From the NCBI GenBank assembly GCA_026984135.1, contig JALSSR010000264.1, positions 1 through 32,520 on the forward strand: a DNA stretch of 32,520 nt, read 5' to 3'. Below the pieces are notes generated by a model, which saw only the letters and a program-made list of their open reading frames with translations, was not told the DNA's origin and searched no databases. Each line of letters starts with the position of its first letter. The first letter of the stretch is position 1. Of the stretch, positions 16,978 to 26,055 are shown in pieces. Source of the DNA: Bacteroidales bacterium. Its GTDB lineage: Bacteria; Bacteroidota; Bacteroidia; Bacteroidales; JAADJA01. A program made the position numbers and the translations under genes.

Positions 16978-17643
16978 ATGATAGCAAAACAAATTATTAC
17001 GGACACAGTAACTCCGTTAAAGCCAACTGACACCGGCTCGGAGGCACTGATGCTTATGGATGAGATGAAGGTCTCGCATCTGCCTGTTGTTGATGAAAAT
17101 GAGTTTGTGGGAATTGTTTCCGAAACCGATATTTATAATATGAAGGACCCGGACGCCCCACTTGGTGAGCAAAAACTGCCCAACAAGAATGTTTTTGTTA
17201 ATGAGTATCAGCATTTTTTTAATGTCATCGGAATAATGGCTGTTAATAGTCTGACACTGATTCCCGTTGTTGATGATAAGAATCATTACGTCGGCAGTAT
17301 AATGGTTAATAATCTTGTGAAATACTTTTCTTTAACAGGTGCAATCAGTTCAATGGGCAGTATTATAGTGCTGGAACTCAACCGGAATGACTACGTCCTT
17401 TCGCAGATATCTCAAATTGTTGAGTCGCACGACCAAAAAATTCTCAGTTTATATGTAACTTCTCAGAAAGATTCCACTAAAATAGAGTTAACGATGAAGG
17501 TTAACAGTATGGATATTCAACCGCTTATCCAGACTTTTAACAGGTATAACTATATAATTAAGGCAACATACTCCGAAAGTACCGAAATGTATGAAGACCT
17601 TCGCGACAGATATGATGCCTTAATGAACTATTTGAATATCTGA
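16978..17643 (+). CDS. Tandem CBS domains plus ACT-like domain protein
   Basis: A 221-residue cytoplasmic protein with two CBS domains (1-58, motif HLPVVDENEFVGIVSETD; 68-127, motif LIPVVDDKNHYVGSIMVN) that probably sense an adenine nucleotide. An ACT-like domain follows (128-221, GSIIVLELNRNDYVLSQISQIVE). The gene heads an envelope-biogenesis cluster and is followed after two bases by the short Omp85 gene, so the two are probably translated together. The ligand and target are unknown. The start ATG follows an A-rich leader typical of Bacteroidota, where Shine-Dalgarno sites are weak. Confidence 0.85.
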   Translation: MIAKQIITDTVTPLKPTDTGSEALMLMDEMKVSHLPVVDENEFVGIVSETDIYNMKDPDAPLGEQKLPNKNVFVNEYQHFFNVIGIMAVNSLTLIPVVDDKNHYVGSIMVNNLVKYFSLTGAISSMGSIIVLELNRNDYVLSQISQIVESHDQKILSLYVTSQKDSTKIELTMKVNSMDIQPLIQTFNRYNYIIKATYSESTEMYEDLRDRYDALMNYLNI

Positions 17644-17645
17644 GT

Positions 17646-19082
17646 ATGAGAGTGTTATGGGTACTTGCAGCATTATTCTACGTTCTGATTTTTTCGGAAG
17701 AGGGAATCAGTGCCGCTGTTGTACCTGCCGATTCCGTTCAATCACCGGAATTTTTTATCATTAATAATATTTCCTTTGTAGGGAATAAAGTTACAAAAGA
17801 CAGGATTATTCAGCGTGAGTTGCAATTTGAAAAAGGTGATACAATTCCGGCTGCGGAGCTGGACCAAACCCTGAAGCAGAGTCGCGACAATCTGATGAAT
17901 ACTTCCCTTTTTAATTTTGTAAAAATTGACACGATTCCGCTATCCGTAAATCTTCTGGATATTCAAATAACTTTTGTTGAAAGGTGGTACATCTGGCCGG
18001 CTCCCATCCTGGAACTGGCCGATAGGAATTTTAACGCCTGGTGGGAGAAGAAAGACCTGAGCAGGCTTAATTACGGTATGTTCCTGACCTGGAATAACTT
18101 CCGGGGAAGACGTGAAAAGCTTGTGCTCTTTTTAAGGTTTGGATATGATCAGAGGTATGAGCTGGCATATAAGATTCCTTACATAAATAAGAAACAGACC
18201 TGGGGTATCGGGTTTGGTTCGGGATTTCAGCAAAACCATGAAATTTCCTATAAGTCGTTTGACAATAAAGAGCAGTATTTTAAAGTTGAAAAAGGGTTCA
18301 CCAAAAGATCAATTTACGCTTACGGAGAGGCATATCACAGAAAGGGTATTCACAATACCCATCTTTTTAATGCCGGTTATTCGAGATTGCAGGTTGTGGA
18401 TACGGTCGTGAGCGAAAGCTTGAACCCCCATTATTCATTCGGCAGCGATACCCTTAATCAGTTTATGACTTTCTTCTACACATTTAAGAGCGACTTTCGC
18501 GATTTCAGACAATATCCGCTTCATGGTTATTATTTTGATGTCACGGTGGAAAAGCTGGGATTCGGGTTTTTTAAGAATCCCGCGGTAAATGTTTTAACAC
18601 TGCAAGCTAATTTGAGAAAGTATTTTCAGATAAAAGGCAGGTTTTACTGGGCATCGGGGCTTACTGTCAAGGTTTCGCCGCTTTCCGATTATCAGCCGTA
18701 TTATTATCAGCGCGGACTCGGGTATGGGAGGGATTATGTGAGAGGATACGAATATTACGTCATTGACGGGCAACAATTCGGAATTTTGAAAAATAATCTG
18801 AAGTTTGAACTTCTCTCAATGCGTGAAATGAAATTTGGTTTTATTCCCTGGGAGAAATTCAACAGGCTCTATTATGCTTTGTATATCAATGGTTTTGTTG
18901 ATTTTGGCTATTCCGTTGACAATCAGACGGCTGCGATAAATCCTTTGGCAAATCGCACCCTTATAGGTTATGGTCTGGGGATTGACTTTGTAACCTATTA
19001 CGATACGGTATGGAGATTCGAATATTCTTTTAACAAAATGGGTGAGTCGGGTTTCTTTATCTCATTTATACCTTCTATCTGA
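17646..19082 (+). CDS. Short Omp85-family protein with one POTRA domain
   Basis: A 478-residue protein with signal peptide, a single POTRA domain (about 37-114, ISFVGNKVTKDRIIQREL ... FNFVKI), and a C-terminal 16-stranded barrel. The Omp85 loop motif appears as VRGYEYYVIDGQ (near 363-374), matching the VRGF/Y motif that closes the lumen in BamA and TamA. It is much shorter than BamA (one POTRA, not five), so it is a paralogue, perhaps assembling or translocating a particular envelope substrate; the substrate cannot be read. It is encoded two bases after the CBS/ACT gene and upstream of nadK. Confidence 0.85.
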   Translation: MRVLWVLAALFYVLIFSEEGISAAVVPADSVQSPEFFIINNISFVGNKVTKDRIIQRELQFEKGDTIPAAELDQTLKQSRDNLMNTSLFNFVKIDTIPLSVNLLDIQITFVERWYIWPAPILELADRNFNAWWEKKDLSRLNYGMFLTWNNFRGRREKLVLFLRFGYDQRYELAYKIPYINKKQTWGIGFGSGFQQNHEISYKSFDNKEQYFKVEKGFTKRSIYAYGEAYHRKGIHNTHLFNAGYSRLQVVDTVVSESLNPHYSFGSDTLNQFMTFFYTFKSDFRDFRQYPLHGYYFDVTVEKLGFGFFKNPAVNVLTLQANLRKYFQIKGRFYWASGLTVKVSPLSDYQPYYYQRGLGYGRDYVRGYEYYVIDGQQFGILKNNLKFELLSMREMKFGFIPWEKFNRLYYALYINGFVDFGYSVDNQTAAINPLANRTLIGYGLGIDFVTYYDTVWRFEYSFNKMGESGFFISFIPSI

Positions 19083-19126
19083 TTTTTTTACAACAACATA
19101 ACACCATAATATTAAAAAAAGTTAAT

Positions 19127-19160
19127 TTTGAAATAAATTATCCGTTATTTTGTACCCTTG
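19127..19160 (+). promoter_or_regulatory. Promoter for nadK cluster
   Basis: TTTG (19127-19130), 22 bases, TACCCTTG (19153-19160), one mismatch from the Bacteroidota -7 consensus TAnnTTTG. Start codon is 43 bases downstream. The same 22-base spacing is seen before the second ompH gene. Confidence 0.6.
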
Positions 19161-19203
19161 CAAATTAAATGTGCCCCTACGGGCAGGTTTTTAAATTATC
19201 AGG

Positions 19204-20085
19204 ATGAAAAAAATAGCCCTGTTTGGCAAAACCTTTACGGATGAAAAAAGGCCTTATATAAGGCAGCTTGTTGAAAAACTTGAAAGTTACGGTGCTAAGA
19301 TATATATTTATAAACCCTGTCTTTCAAGTTTTAAAAAGAATATTCCTTTTAAATCGGAAGTTGGGCATTTTGCCAGCCATTCGGATGTTATCGGAAAAAT
19401 TGATTTTCTTTTCTCCATTGGCGGGGACGGCACGTTGCTGGATACTATCAATTTCGTTCGTGATTCGGGAATCCCAATACTCGGAATTAACCTTGGAAGG
19501 ATGGGATTCTTATCTTCAATATCGAAAAATGAGATTGACAATGCGGTTACCAAACTTTTTGAGGGAAAATTCAAAATTGAAAAAAGAACATTGCTCAGAG
19601 TGAAAACCGAAAAAAACATTTTCGGAGAATTGAACTACGCACTTAACGAACTGACTGTTTACAGGAAGATTCCCTTTTCAATGCTTACAATAAAGACTTA
19701 TGTGGATGGAGAATATCTGAACACCTATTGGGCTGACGGCCTCATTGTCAGTACTCCGACAGGCTCAACGGCCTATTCTTTAAGTGCCGGTGGGCCTATT
19801 ATCCTGCCCGGTTCGCAAAATTTTGTCATTACACCTGTTGCCACGCACAATTTAACCGTAAGGCCTATCGTTATTCCTGACAATTGTGAGATAAAGATTA
19901 AGGTTGAAGGCAGGATCAAAGAGTTTTATGTTGCACTTGATTCCAGAGCCGAAGCTGTGGATTCGTCTGTGGATCTGACTATTACAAAGGAGGATTTTAC
20001 GGTTAATCTTGTGCAAATGGATGATGAGAGTTATTTTCGGACAATCCGTAAAAAACTATTGTGGGGTCTTGATGTAAGAAATTAG
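19204..20085 (+). CDS. nadK: NAD kinase
   Basis: A 293-residue ATP-NAD kinase, making NADP from NAD. It has the catalytic GGDGT (73-77), NLGRMGFL (96-103), the NE pair (148-149) and the glycine-rich PTGSTAYSLSAGGP (185-198), all in family order. The length is normal. It sits upstream of porG, an order conserved in Bacteroidota genomes. Confidence 0.97.
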   Translation: MKKIALFGKTFTDEKRPYIRQLVEKLESYGAKIYIYKPCLSSFKKNIPFKSEVGHFASHSDVIGKIDFLFSIGGDGTLLDTINFVRDSGIPILGINLGRMGFLSSISKNEIDNAVTKLFEGKFKIEKRTLLRVKTEKNIFGELNYALNELTVYRKIPFSMLTIKTYVDGEYLNTYWADGLIVSTPTGSTAYSLSAGGPIILPGSQNFVITPVATHNLTVRPIVIPDNCEIKIKVEGRIKEFYVALDSRAEAVDSSVDLTITKEDFTVNLVQMDDESYFRTIRKKLLWGLDVRN

Positions 20086-20105
20086 AGAGTTAAGGATAAA
20101 AGTTA

Positions 20106-20113
20106 TATTTTTG
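20106..20113 (+). promoter_or_regulatory. -7 box before porG
   Basis: TATTTTTG, a full match to TAnnTTTG, 9 bases before the ATG at 20123. No clear -33 TTTG at the expected spacing, so strength is uncertain and transcription from nadK may dominate. Confidence 0.4.
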
Positions 20114-20122
20114 CATCGTTTT

Positions 20123-20935
20123 ATGAGAAAAGTATTTTTAATTTTGGTTTTTGTTATAGCTGCTTTTGCTGGCAGGGCGCAGCTTGAACTCGGTGCTTTC
20201 GGGGGCGGCTCATTCTATATGGGCGATTTAAATCCCAAATATCCTTTTCTTCAAACTTCCTTTGCCTATGGCTTTGTGGCAAGATATAACCTTAGCTCCA
20301 GGTGGACAGTGAAACTGAACGGTTTGAAAGGTAAACTGATTGGTGATGATAATAAATCTAACTTTCTTCCTGAAAGGGGATTAAGGTTCGATGCCGATTT
20401 ATATGAATTTTCGGCAGTTATGGAGTTTAATTTTTTAAGATATTTCACGGGAAGTCTGAAAAATTTTATCTCTCCCTACCTGTTTGGTGGTGCCGGATTT
20501 TTTTATGACAGACCTATGAATAACGGTCAGGATTTGCGGGATATGCATACCGAAGGGCAGGGAACAACTTTTGATGATAACGGAACACGTAAGGAATATT
20601 CTTATTTCCATTTTTCTATTCCTTTCGGTTTCGGATTGAAATACAGCGTATCGAAAAAAATAGCTCTTTCGGTGGAGTGGGGAATGCGGAAGACGTTTAC
20701 CGATTATGTTGATGATGTGAGTACAACCTATTATCTGAGTTCTTCAACTGTTAAACCCGGTGATCCGAACTATCCTTATCTGGTAGCCTCCGACCCCGGT
20801 TTGAACCACGAGCCTTATCAGCAGCGTGGTAATTCGGAGACTAATGACTGGTACTCATTTGCGGGATTTACGATTACTTATAATATTGATTTAACAAAAA
20901 GAAATACTTGTTCTGATTTTGAAAGAAACAAATAG
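20123..20935 (+). CDS. porG: PorG, outer-membrane component of type IX secretion (DUF6089)
   Basis: The start is ATG 20123; a TTG at 20111 lies in the -7 box and is rejected. The 270-residue product has a signal peptide (MRKVFLILVFVIAAFAGRAQ) and barrel strands (LELGAFGGGSFYMGDLN, FAYGFVARYNL, ISPYLFGGAGFFY, IPFGFGLKYSV), the pattern of DUF6089/PorG. In Porphyromonas gingivalis PorG is an outer-membrane protein that associates with the PorK-PorN ring of T9SS, and its gene lies directly before uppS, bamA and ompH, exactly as here. This links the window's surface-protein locus to an endogenous T9SS. The family call rests on layout plus sequence character. Confidence 0.85.
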   Translation: MRKVFLILVFVIAAFAGRAQLELGAFGGGSFYMGDLNPKYPFLQTSFAYGFVARYNLSSRWTVKLNGLKGKLIGDDNKSNFLPERGLRFDADLYEFSAVMEFNFLRYFTGSLKNFISPYLFGGAGFFYDRPMNNGQDLRDMHTEGQGTTFDDNGTRKEYSYFHFSIPFGFGLKYSVSKKIALSVEWGMRKTFTDYVDDVSTTYYLSSSTVKPGDPNYPYLVASDPGLNHEPYQQRGNSETNDWYSFAGFTITYNIDLTKRNTCSDFERNK

Positions 20936-20955
20936 TATTAATGTTTTAAGAAGCA

Positions 20956-21702
20956 GTGGATATTAAAGACCAAATAGATAAAAGCAGACTACCTGAACAT
21001 ATTGCCATCATTATGGATGGGAATGGACGTTGGGCTAAACAACGCGGTAAGGTACGTACTTTCGGGCATTCCAGCGGAGTAACAGCCGTCAGGGAAACTG
21101 CCGAAGGTGCTGCGGAAATCGGTGTTAAATATCTTACATTATATGCTTTTTCCACTGAAAACTGGAAAAGACCAAGGTCGGAAGTGAATGCTTTGATGAC
21201 ATTGCTGGTCAAGACCCTGAATAAGGAAATCAAAACCCTGCACGATAATAATATCCGCCTGCTTGCCATTGGCGATCTGAAATCATTGCCGGACAAAACT
21301 TATAAGGAGTTGCAATATGCCATTAATGAAACTGCACATCACGACAGAATGGCAATGGTTTTGGCTTTAAGCTACAGTTCAAGATGGGAAATAACCAACG
21401 CGGCAAAAGAGATTGCCCGTAAAGTGCAAATGGGTGAGTTGTCATCTGATGATATTGATAATGAGATGTTTTCATCCTTTCTGACGACTGCAAATATTCC
21501 CGACCCGGAGCTTCTTATACGGACAAGCGGTGAATACAGAATAAGTAACTTCCTGCTATGGCAGATTGCTTATTCCGAATTATATTTTACTTCAAAGCTT
21601 TGGCCTGACTTCAGACGTGAGGATTTATTCGAAGCTATTGTGGATTTTCAAAAAAGGGAAAGAAGATTTGGTAAAACGAGTGAACAAATTGTTTCAAAAT
21701 AG
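20956..21702 (+). CDS. uppS: Isoprenyl transferase (undecaprenyl diphosphate synthase)
   Basis: A 248-residue cis-prenyltransferase that builds the lipid carrier used for peptidoglycan and surface glycans. The start must be GTG 20956: an in-frame stop lies at 20947-20949 and the next ATG is inside the active site. Motifs: IIMDGNGRWAKQR (18-30, catalytic Asp21), YAFSTENW (63-70) and the C-terminal RTSGEYRISNFLLWQ with S-E-L-Y-F. The length is normal. It is followed one base later by bamA. Confidence 0.96.
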   Translation: MDIKDQIDKSRLPEHIAIIMDGNGRWAKQRGKVRTFGHSSGVTAVRETAEGAAEIGVKYLTLYAFSTENWKRPRSEVNALMTLLVKTLNKEIKTLHDNNIRLLAIGDLKSLPDKTYKELQYAINETAHHDRMAMVLALSYSSRWEITNAAKEIARKVQMGELSSDDIDNEMFSSFLTTANIPDPELLIRTSGEYRISNFLLWQIAYSELYFTSKLWPDFRREDLFEAIVDFQKRERRFGKTSEQIVSK

Positions 21703-21703
21703 A

Positions 21704-24328
21704 ATGATGAAGTTGAAATTTACAGGAATAATATTTTTACTGCTTATTCTGGGTTTTAATGCAAATGCCCAGGTTTCAATTGGTGGCGGAATTGTTGATT
21801 ACGCTAATCCCAAGGAATACTTTATCGGCGGTATTACTATTTCAGGTGTTAAATATCTTGATAATAATGCTTTGATAATGCTCTCCGGATTATCCGTCGG
21901 CGATAAAATACGTATCCCAGGTGATCAGACTGCTAAAGCAATTGAGAATCTCTGGAAGCAGGGTTTGTTTAAAAATATTATTATAACTATTACGAAAGTT
22001 GAGGGAACGCAGGTTTTTCTCAATATTGATCTTAAAGAGCGACCCAGAATGTCGTCATTTTCCTTTAAAGGGGTAAAGAAGGCGGAAATTGATAAGATTA
22101 GAGAGAAGATTAAGCTTACACGCGGAGATGTGGTTACCGACAACCTGCTTTTACGTGCCGAAAATTCAATTAAAAGTTATTTTATCGAAAAGGGCTATCT
22201 TGATACTGAGGTTGATATTGATGTTAAGGAGGATACTACCAGAGTGAATCACGTAAAACTTGTCTTTAATATTGATAAACGTGAAAAGGTTAAGATCAAG
22301 AATATTAATATCTATGGAAATACCCATTATACTGATGAAAAGGTTAAGAGTTTTCTGAAAGAGACTAAAGAGAAGGGTAATTTTAAACCTATGGATGGTT
22401 TTGAGAGCCTTCTTATTACTGCCGTGAAAGATGCCGCCACACTTAAGTTTGATGATTTGGTTGAATACACAAGAAAATATTTTAACAGGAATATTAAACT
22501 CAGAATATTTAAGGCATCAAAATTTATTAAAGATAATTATGAAGAAGATAAGGTGAATTTGATTCAGGCGTATAATAAAGAAGGATACCGTGATGCTATT
22601 ATCGTTAAAGACTCTGTTTATAGGAATCCTGATGGAACTATTAGTATTGATATTACATTAAATGAAGGTGACAGATACTATTTCGGGAATATTTACTGGG
22701 TTGGTAATACAAAGTATCCCGATGCCCTTTTAAATAAGGTGCTGAGAATACAGAAGGGTGATATTTATAATTATGAATTGCTTAATCAGAACCTGACATT
22801 CAACCAAAATGAAGACGATGTCAGTTCGTTATATATGAATGACGGGTATCTCTTCTTCTCTGCCAGACCTGTTGAGGTTGGGGTTCACAATGATTCGATA
22901 GATATTGAAATTCGAATTTACGAAGGAAAACAGGCTACCATTAAAAATGTAACAATCAAGGGAAATACGCGGACAAATGATCATGTTATTATTCGTGAAA
23001 TAAGGACTGTTCCCGGACAACTTTTTTCCCGTTCGGATATAATACGGACTACGAGAGAGCTGGCACAACTGAAATATTTTAATGCGGAGACCATAAACCC
23101 TAACATTGTTCCAAATCAGGTTGACGGTACTGTGGATATTGAGTATCAGCTTGAAGAGGTATCCTCAGACCAGATTGAACTGTCGGGAGGCTGGGGGTAC
23201 GGACGTATTATCGGTACACTCGGGGTCTCTTTTAATAACTTCTCTTTAAAGAATATTTTTAAATCCAAAATGTGGCGCCCCGTCCCGACGGGTGACGGCC
23301 AAAAACTGAGCCTGAGATTACAATCTTACGGTAGAGGATATATTAGTTATAGCTTCTCATTTACCGAACCCTGGCTTGGCGGCAAAAAGCCAAATGCGTT
23401 TACATTGAGCTATTATCACTCAGTCTATTCTTACGGTGCAGGCCGCAACACACCCGACTGGCATCAGTTTAAAATTGACGGGGTTACAATTGGTCTGGGA
23501 AGGCGTCTTACCTGGCCCGATGACTATTTTACACTTTACAATGCCATTAATTTTCAGAGATATGACCTGTATCAATATACTCAGATATTTACCTTCGGAG
23601 GTGGTACGGGTACTTATAATAACATTAGTTTTAATGTTACTCTTGCACGTAATTCAATTGACTTCCCGATTTATCCCCGTAACGGTTCTAATGTTTCGGT
23701 ATCCGTTGATTTTACTCCACCGTTTTCCGGTTTCACGAACAGAAATTTTGCTGAACTGGACGACATTCAGAAATACCAGTGGCTCGAATATCATAAATGG
23801 AATCTGTTAGCTGCATATTTTACTCCGGTATATAAAAATCTGGTTATTATGGCAAGAGCTAAATTCGGATTCCTCGGTGCTTATGACAAAGAGCTTGGTG
23901 TGACGCCGTTTGAAAGATATTATCTTGGTGGTGACGGACTGTCGGGATATAACAATATGGATGGTCGGGAACTTATAGGTATGAGAGGGTACGGAAATAA
24001 TACACTGACACCAAACTACTGGAGGTCGAGTAATGTCGGCGGTACTATTTATGATAAGTTTACGCTGGAACTGCGGTATCCGCTTTCGTTGAATCCCAGT
24101 GCTACTATCTATGTGGCCACATTCCTCGAAGCCGGTAACTCCTGGCTGAAATTCAAAGAGTTTAATCCGTTTCAGGCTTACAGGTCTGCCGGTGTGGGAC
24201 TCAGGGTGTTCCTCCCTATGTTTGGTATTCTGGGTCTGGATTGGGGTTATGGCTTTGACCCTGTGCCGGGATTGCCCAATGCCAACAAGGGACAGTTCCA
24301 CTTCTCAATTAATCAGTCAATTGACTAA
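21704..24328 (+). CDS. bamA: BamA outer-membrane protein assembly factor
   Basis: The start is ATG 21704 (another ATG follows immediately at 21707); a longer frame from 21566 runs inside uppS and has no signal peptide. The 874-residue product has a signal peptide (KFTGIIFLLLILGFNANAQ), five POTRA domains (about 40-480, for example ISGVKYLDNNALIMLSGL, NINIYGNTHYTDEKVKSFL, VTIKGNTRTNDHVIIREI) and a 16-stranded barrel from about 490. The lumen motif is GMRGYGN near 760. BamA folds barrel proteins into the outer membrane, including PorG and the other barrels of this window. Confidence 0.97.
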   Translation: MMKLKFTGIIFLLLILGFNANAQVSIGGGIVDYANPKEYFIGGITISGVKYLDNNALIMLSGLSVGDKIRIPGDQTAKAIENLWKQGLFKNIIITITKVEGTQVFLNIDLKERPRMSSFSFKGVKKAEIDKIREKIKLTRGDVVTDNLLLRAENSIKSYFIEKGYLDTEVDIDVKEDTTRVNHVKLVFNIDKREKVKIKNINIYGNTHYTDEKVKSFLKETKEKGNFKPMDGFESLLITAVKDAATLKFDDLVEYTRKYFNRNIKLRIFKASKFIKDNYEEDKVNLIQAYNKEGYRDAIIVKDSVYRNPDGTISIDITLNEGDRYYFGNIYWVGNTKYPDALLNKVLRIQKGDIYNYELLNQNLTFNQNEDDVSSLYMNDGYLFFSARPVEVGVHNDSIDIEIRIYEGKQATIKNVTIKGNTRTNDHVIIREIRTVPGQLFSRSDIIRTTRELAQLKYFNAETINPNIVPNQVDGTVDIEYQLEEVSSDQIELSGGWGYGRIIGTLGVSFNNFSLKNIFKSKMWRPVPTGDGQKLSLRLQSYGRGYISYSFSFTEPWLGGKKPNAFTLSYYHSVYSYGAGRNTPDWHQFKIDGVTIGLGRRLTWPDDYFTLYNAINFQRYDLYQYTQIFTFGGGTGTYNNISFNVTLARNSIDFPIYPRNGSNVSVSVDFTPPFSGFTNRNFAELDDIQKYQWLEYHKWNLLAAYFTPVYKNLVIMARAKFGFLGAYDKELGVTPFERYYLGGDGLSGYNNMDGRELIGMRGYGNNTLTPNYWRSSNVGGTIYDKFTLELRYPLSLNPSATIYVATFLEAGNSWLKFKEFNPFQAYRSAGVGLRVFLPMFGILGLDWGYGFDPVPGLPNANKGQFHFSINQSID

Positions 24329-24372
24329 ATAAATTATAGAAAAAATCGTTATAAGAAATAAAAGCTAAGATC

Positions 24373-25011
24373 ATGAAATATCCGGTAATTATTTTTTTGT
24401 TACTTTTCTCTTTTGCAACTGTTTCGGTTGCTCAAAAGTATGCTTATGTTGATACGGAATATATCCTTGATAACATTCCCGAATATAAGGATGCGCAAAA
24501 TCAGCTTGATGAATATGCAGCGGAATATCAGCAGGAGATAGAGGAAAAAATAGCTGAAATCAATAAGATGACCCAGGATTATCAGGCGGAAGCCGTACTG
24601 ATGCCCGAGGATGTGAAAAAAAAGAAGCAGGAAGAAATCAATAAGAAAAAAGAGGAACTCGCCACACTTCAAAATCAACGGTTTGGTAAGGACGGTGATT
24701 TGTTCCTGAAAAGAGAAGAACTTGTGAAACCTATTCAGGAGAAGATATATAATGCAATTGAAGAGATAGCTACAGATAAAAATTATTCTTTTGTGTTTGA
24801 TAAAGCCGGAAGCCTCTCAATTCTTTATGTAAATGCAAAATATGATATCAGCGATGATGTCCTGGATAAGGTTGGAGCAGAACTCGGAACAGTTAGAAAG
24901 GAAGACAGGGTTAAGAAAAACAAGCCCTCATCAAAATCAGGCAAAAGTAAGAGTCCTTCAAGGCCGGGTGGGAATTCTCCCGGTCCTGTCAGAAAAGGAG
25001 GAAGGAAATAA
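24373..25011 (+). CDS. OmpH/Skp family periplasmic chaperone, long basic tail
   Basis: A 212-residue protein with a signal peptide (MKYPVIIFLLLFSFATVSVAQ) and the Skp layout: short strand KYAYVDTEYIL, two long charged coiled-coil helices (about 45-130), closing strands (YSFVFDKAG). In Skp these helices form the jellyfish arms that hold unfolded outer-membrane proteins for BamA. After residue 170 a low-complexity basic tail rich in K, S, P and G (KSGKSKSPSRPGG) extends the usual length by about 30 residues; the second copy lacks it. It lies 44 bases after bamA. Confidence 0.92.
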   Translation: MKYPVIIFLLLFSFATVSVAQKYAYVDTEYILDNIPEYKDAQNQLDEYAAEYQQEIEEKIAEINKMTQDYQAEAVLMPEDVKKKKQEEINKKKEELATLQNQRFGKDGDLFLKREELVKPIQEKIYNAIEEIATDKNYSFVFDKAGSLSILYVNAKYDISDDVLDKVGAELGTVRKEDRVKKNKPSSKSGKSKSPSRPGGNSPGPVRKGGRK

Positions 25012-25062
25012 ACTGTTAATATTTCTTAAAACAGACCTGGAAAATTTATGATGTGCAAATAT

Positions 25063-25096
25063 TTTGTAGATTTAATAATATTATTACCTACTTTTG
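25063..25096 (+). promoter_or_regulatory. Promoter for second OmpH/Skp gene
   Basis: TTTG (25063-25066), 22 bases, TACTTTTG (25089-25096), a full match to the Bacteroidota -33/-7 pattern, 28 bases before the ATG. The second chaperone can thus be made independently of bamA. Confidence 0.7.
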
Positions 25097-25124
25097 CGCC
25101 TCAAATTAAAGATAAAATAATTTT

Positions 25125-25673
25125 ATGAAAATGAAAAAATTAGTTAGTTTAATTATTGTTGTCGTAGCAATAACATTCTCATCAAACACATTTGCACAGT
25201 CTAAATATAAATTAGGACATGTGGATTTTGCTACCCTGTACAGTATGATGCCCGGACTTGATTCCGTGAAAGCTGTTTATGAAGCCTATAATAAGAGTCT
25301 GCAGGATCAGTTTGCTGCTATGCAGGCTGAGTTGGAGAACAAATTTAATGATTATCAGGCCAATATGAGTGGAATGTCGGATATCATTCGCCAAACCAAA
25401 GAAGCCGAAATTAATGATCTGAAACAAAGGCTTGATGATTTTAATACTCAGGCAACCCAGGACCTTCAAAATAAAGAGTCTGAACTGACAGCTCCTATTA
25501 TTGAGAAAGCAAGAAAAGCTGTTGAGGAGGTTGCTAAAGAAGAGGGCTATACCTATGTTTTTAACAGCACGGAGGGGTTGTTGCTTTATGCCGAACCAAG
25601 CGATGATATGATGGATAAGGTTAAAGCAAAACTCGGCATAACAATGCCCACACCAAAACCTCAGGGAAAATAA
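25125..25673 (+). CDS. OmpH/Skp family periplasmic chaperone
   Basis: A 182-residue protein starting at ATG 25125 (a second ATG at 25131 is equally possible), with a signal peptide ending near FAQ. The Skp layout is seen: KLGHVDFATLYSMMPG, coiled-coil helices (about 45-125, QDQFAAMQAELENKF, EAEINDLKQRLDDF), closing strand YTYVFNSTEG, then MDKVKAKLGI. It differs clearly from the preceding copy and lacks its basic tail. Paired Skp/OmpH genes after bamA are known in this phylum, as in P. gingivalis. Confidence 0.93.
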   Translation: MKMKKLVSLIIVVVAITFSSNTFAQSKYKLGHVDFATLYSMMPGLDSVKAVYEAYNKSLQDQFAAMQAELENKFNDYQANMSGMSDIIRQTKEAEINDLKQRLDDFNTQATQDLQNKESELTAPIIEKARKAVEEVAKEEGYTYVFNSTEGLLLYAEPSDDMMDKVKAKLGITMPTPKPQGK

Positions 25674-25762
25674 TCTTACTGCCGGGCTTTGTTTTTTTCG
25701 ACGCCTAAGTTGATCGTTAAAAGCCTTTAAGAAATTTCAAATTCCTTTTTTTGGGTTTATAA

Positions 25763-25796
25763 AAAGGGAGATGTGCTGTTCAGTGCATCTCCCTTT
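25763..25796. terminator. Terminator hairpin after ompH
   Basis: A 14-bp stem (25763-25776 with 25783-25796, two G-T pairs, loop TGTTCA). The arms begin and end in AAA/TTT; on the minus strand the stem is followed by a better T-run, so it may work in both directions. Confidence 0.65.
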
Positions 25797-25821
25797 ATTA
25801 GAGAATGTTGCGAGGATATAA

Positions 25822-26052
25822 TATTTGGGGGATACAATTGATAATACTCTTAATTTTATCGGAGAAAATACATATCTCTTTGATAGCAAAGATTTATTAA
25901 AAGCAACATATATTTTGACAGGGAAAGTTTTATCAGCTGAGAGTTTTAGAGGTAAACTTCAACTCGGGACAAAAAATCCGGTTGAGGGGATTTATATCTT
26001 GAAGATAGAAACAAATAGAAAAATTATTACGAAAAGGATTATTATTAATTGA
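25822..26052 (+). pseudogene. Orphan remnant of a T9SS type A sorting domain
   Basis: The frame opens just after a stop at 25819-25821 and has no ATG; the first usable codon would be TTG 25825. The last 45 residues match the end of a T9SS type A sorting domain (ILTGKVLSAESFRG, then EGIYILKIETN and ITKRIIIN). No passenger domain, signal peptide or promoter is present. It is best read as the 3' stump of a lost surface-protein gene, lying four bases from the end of the convergent T9SS type B gene. Confidence 0.7.
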
Positions 26053-26055
26053 AAT

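Noticed and set aside
21566-21703. Longer bamA start inside uppS
   Set aside because: It would place 46 residues ahead of a clear signal peptide and overlap uppS; ATG 21704 directly after the uppS stop fits better.
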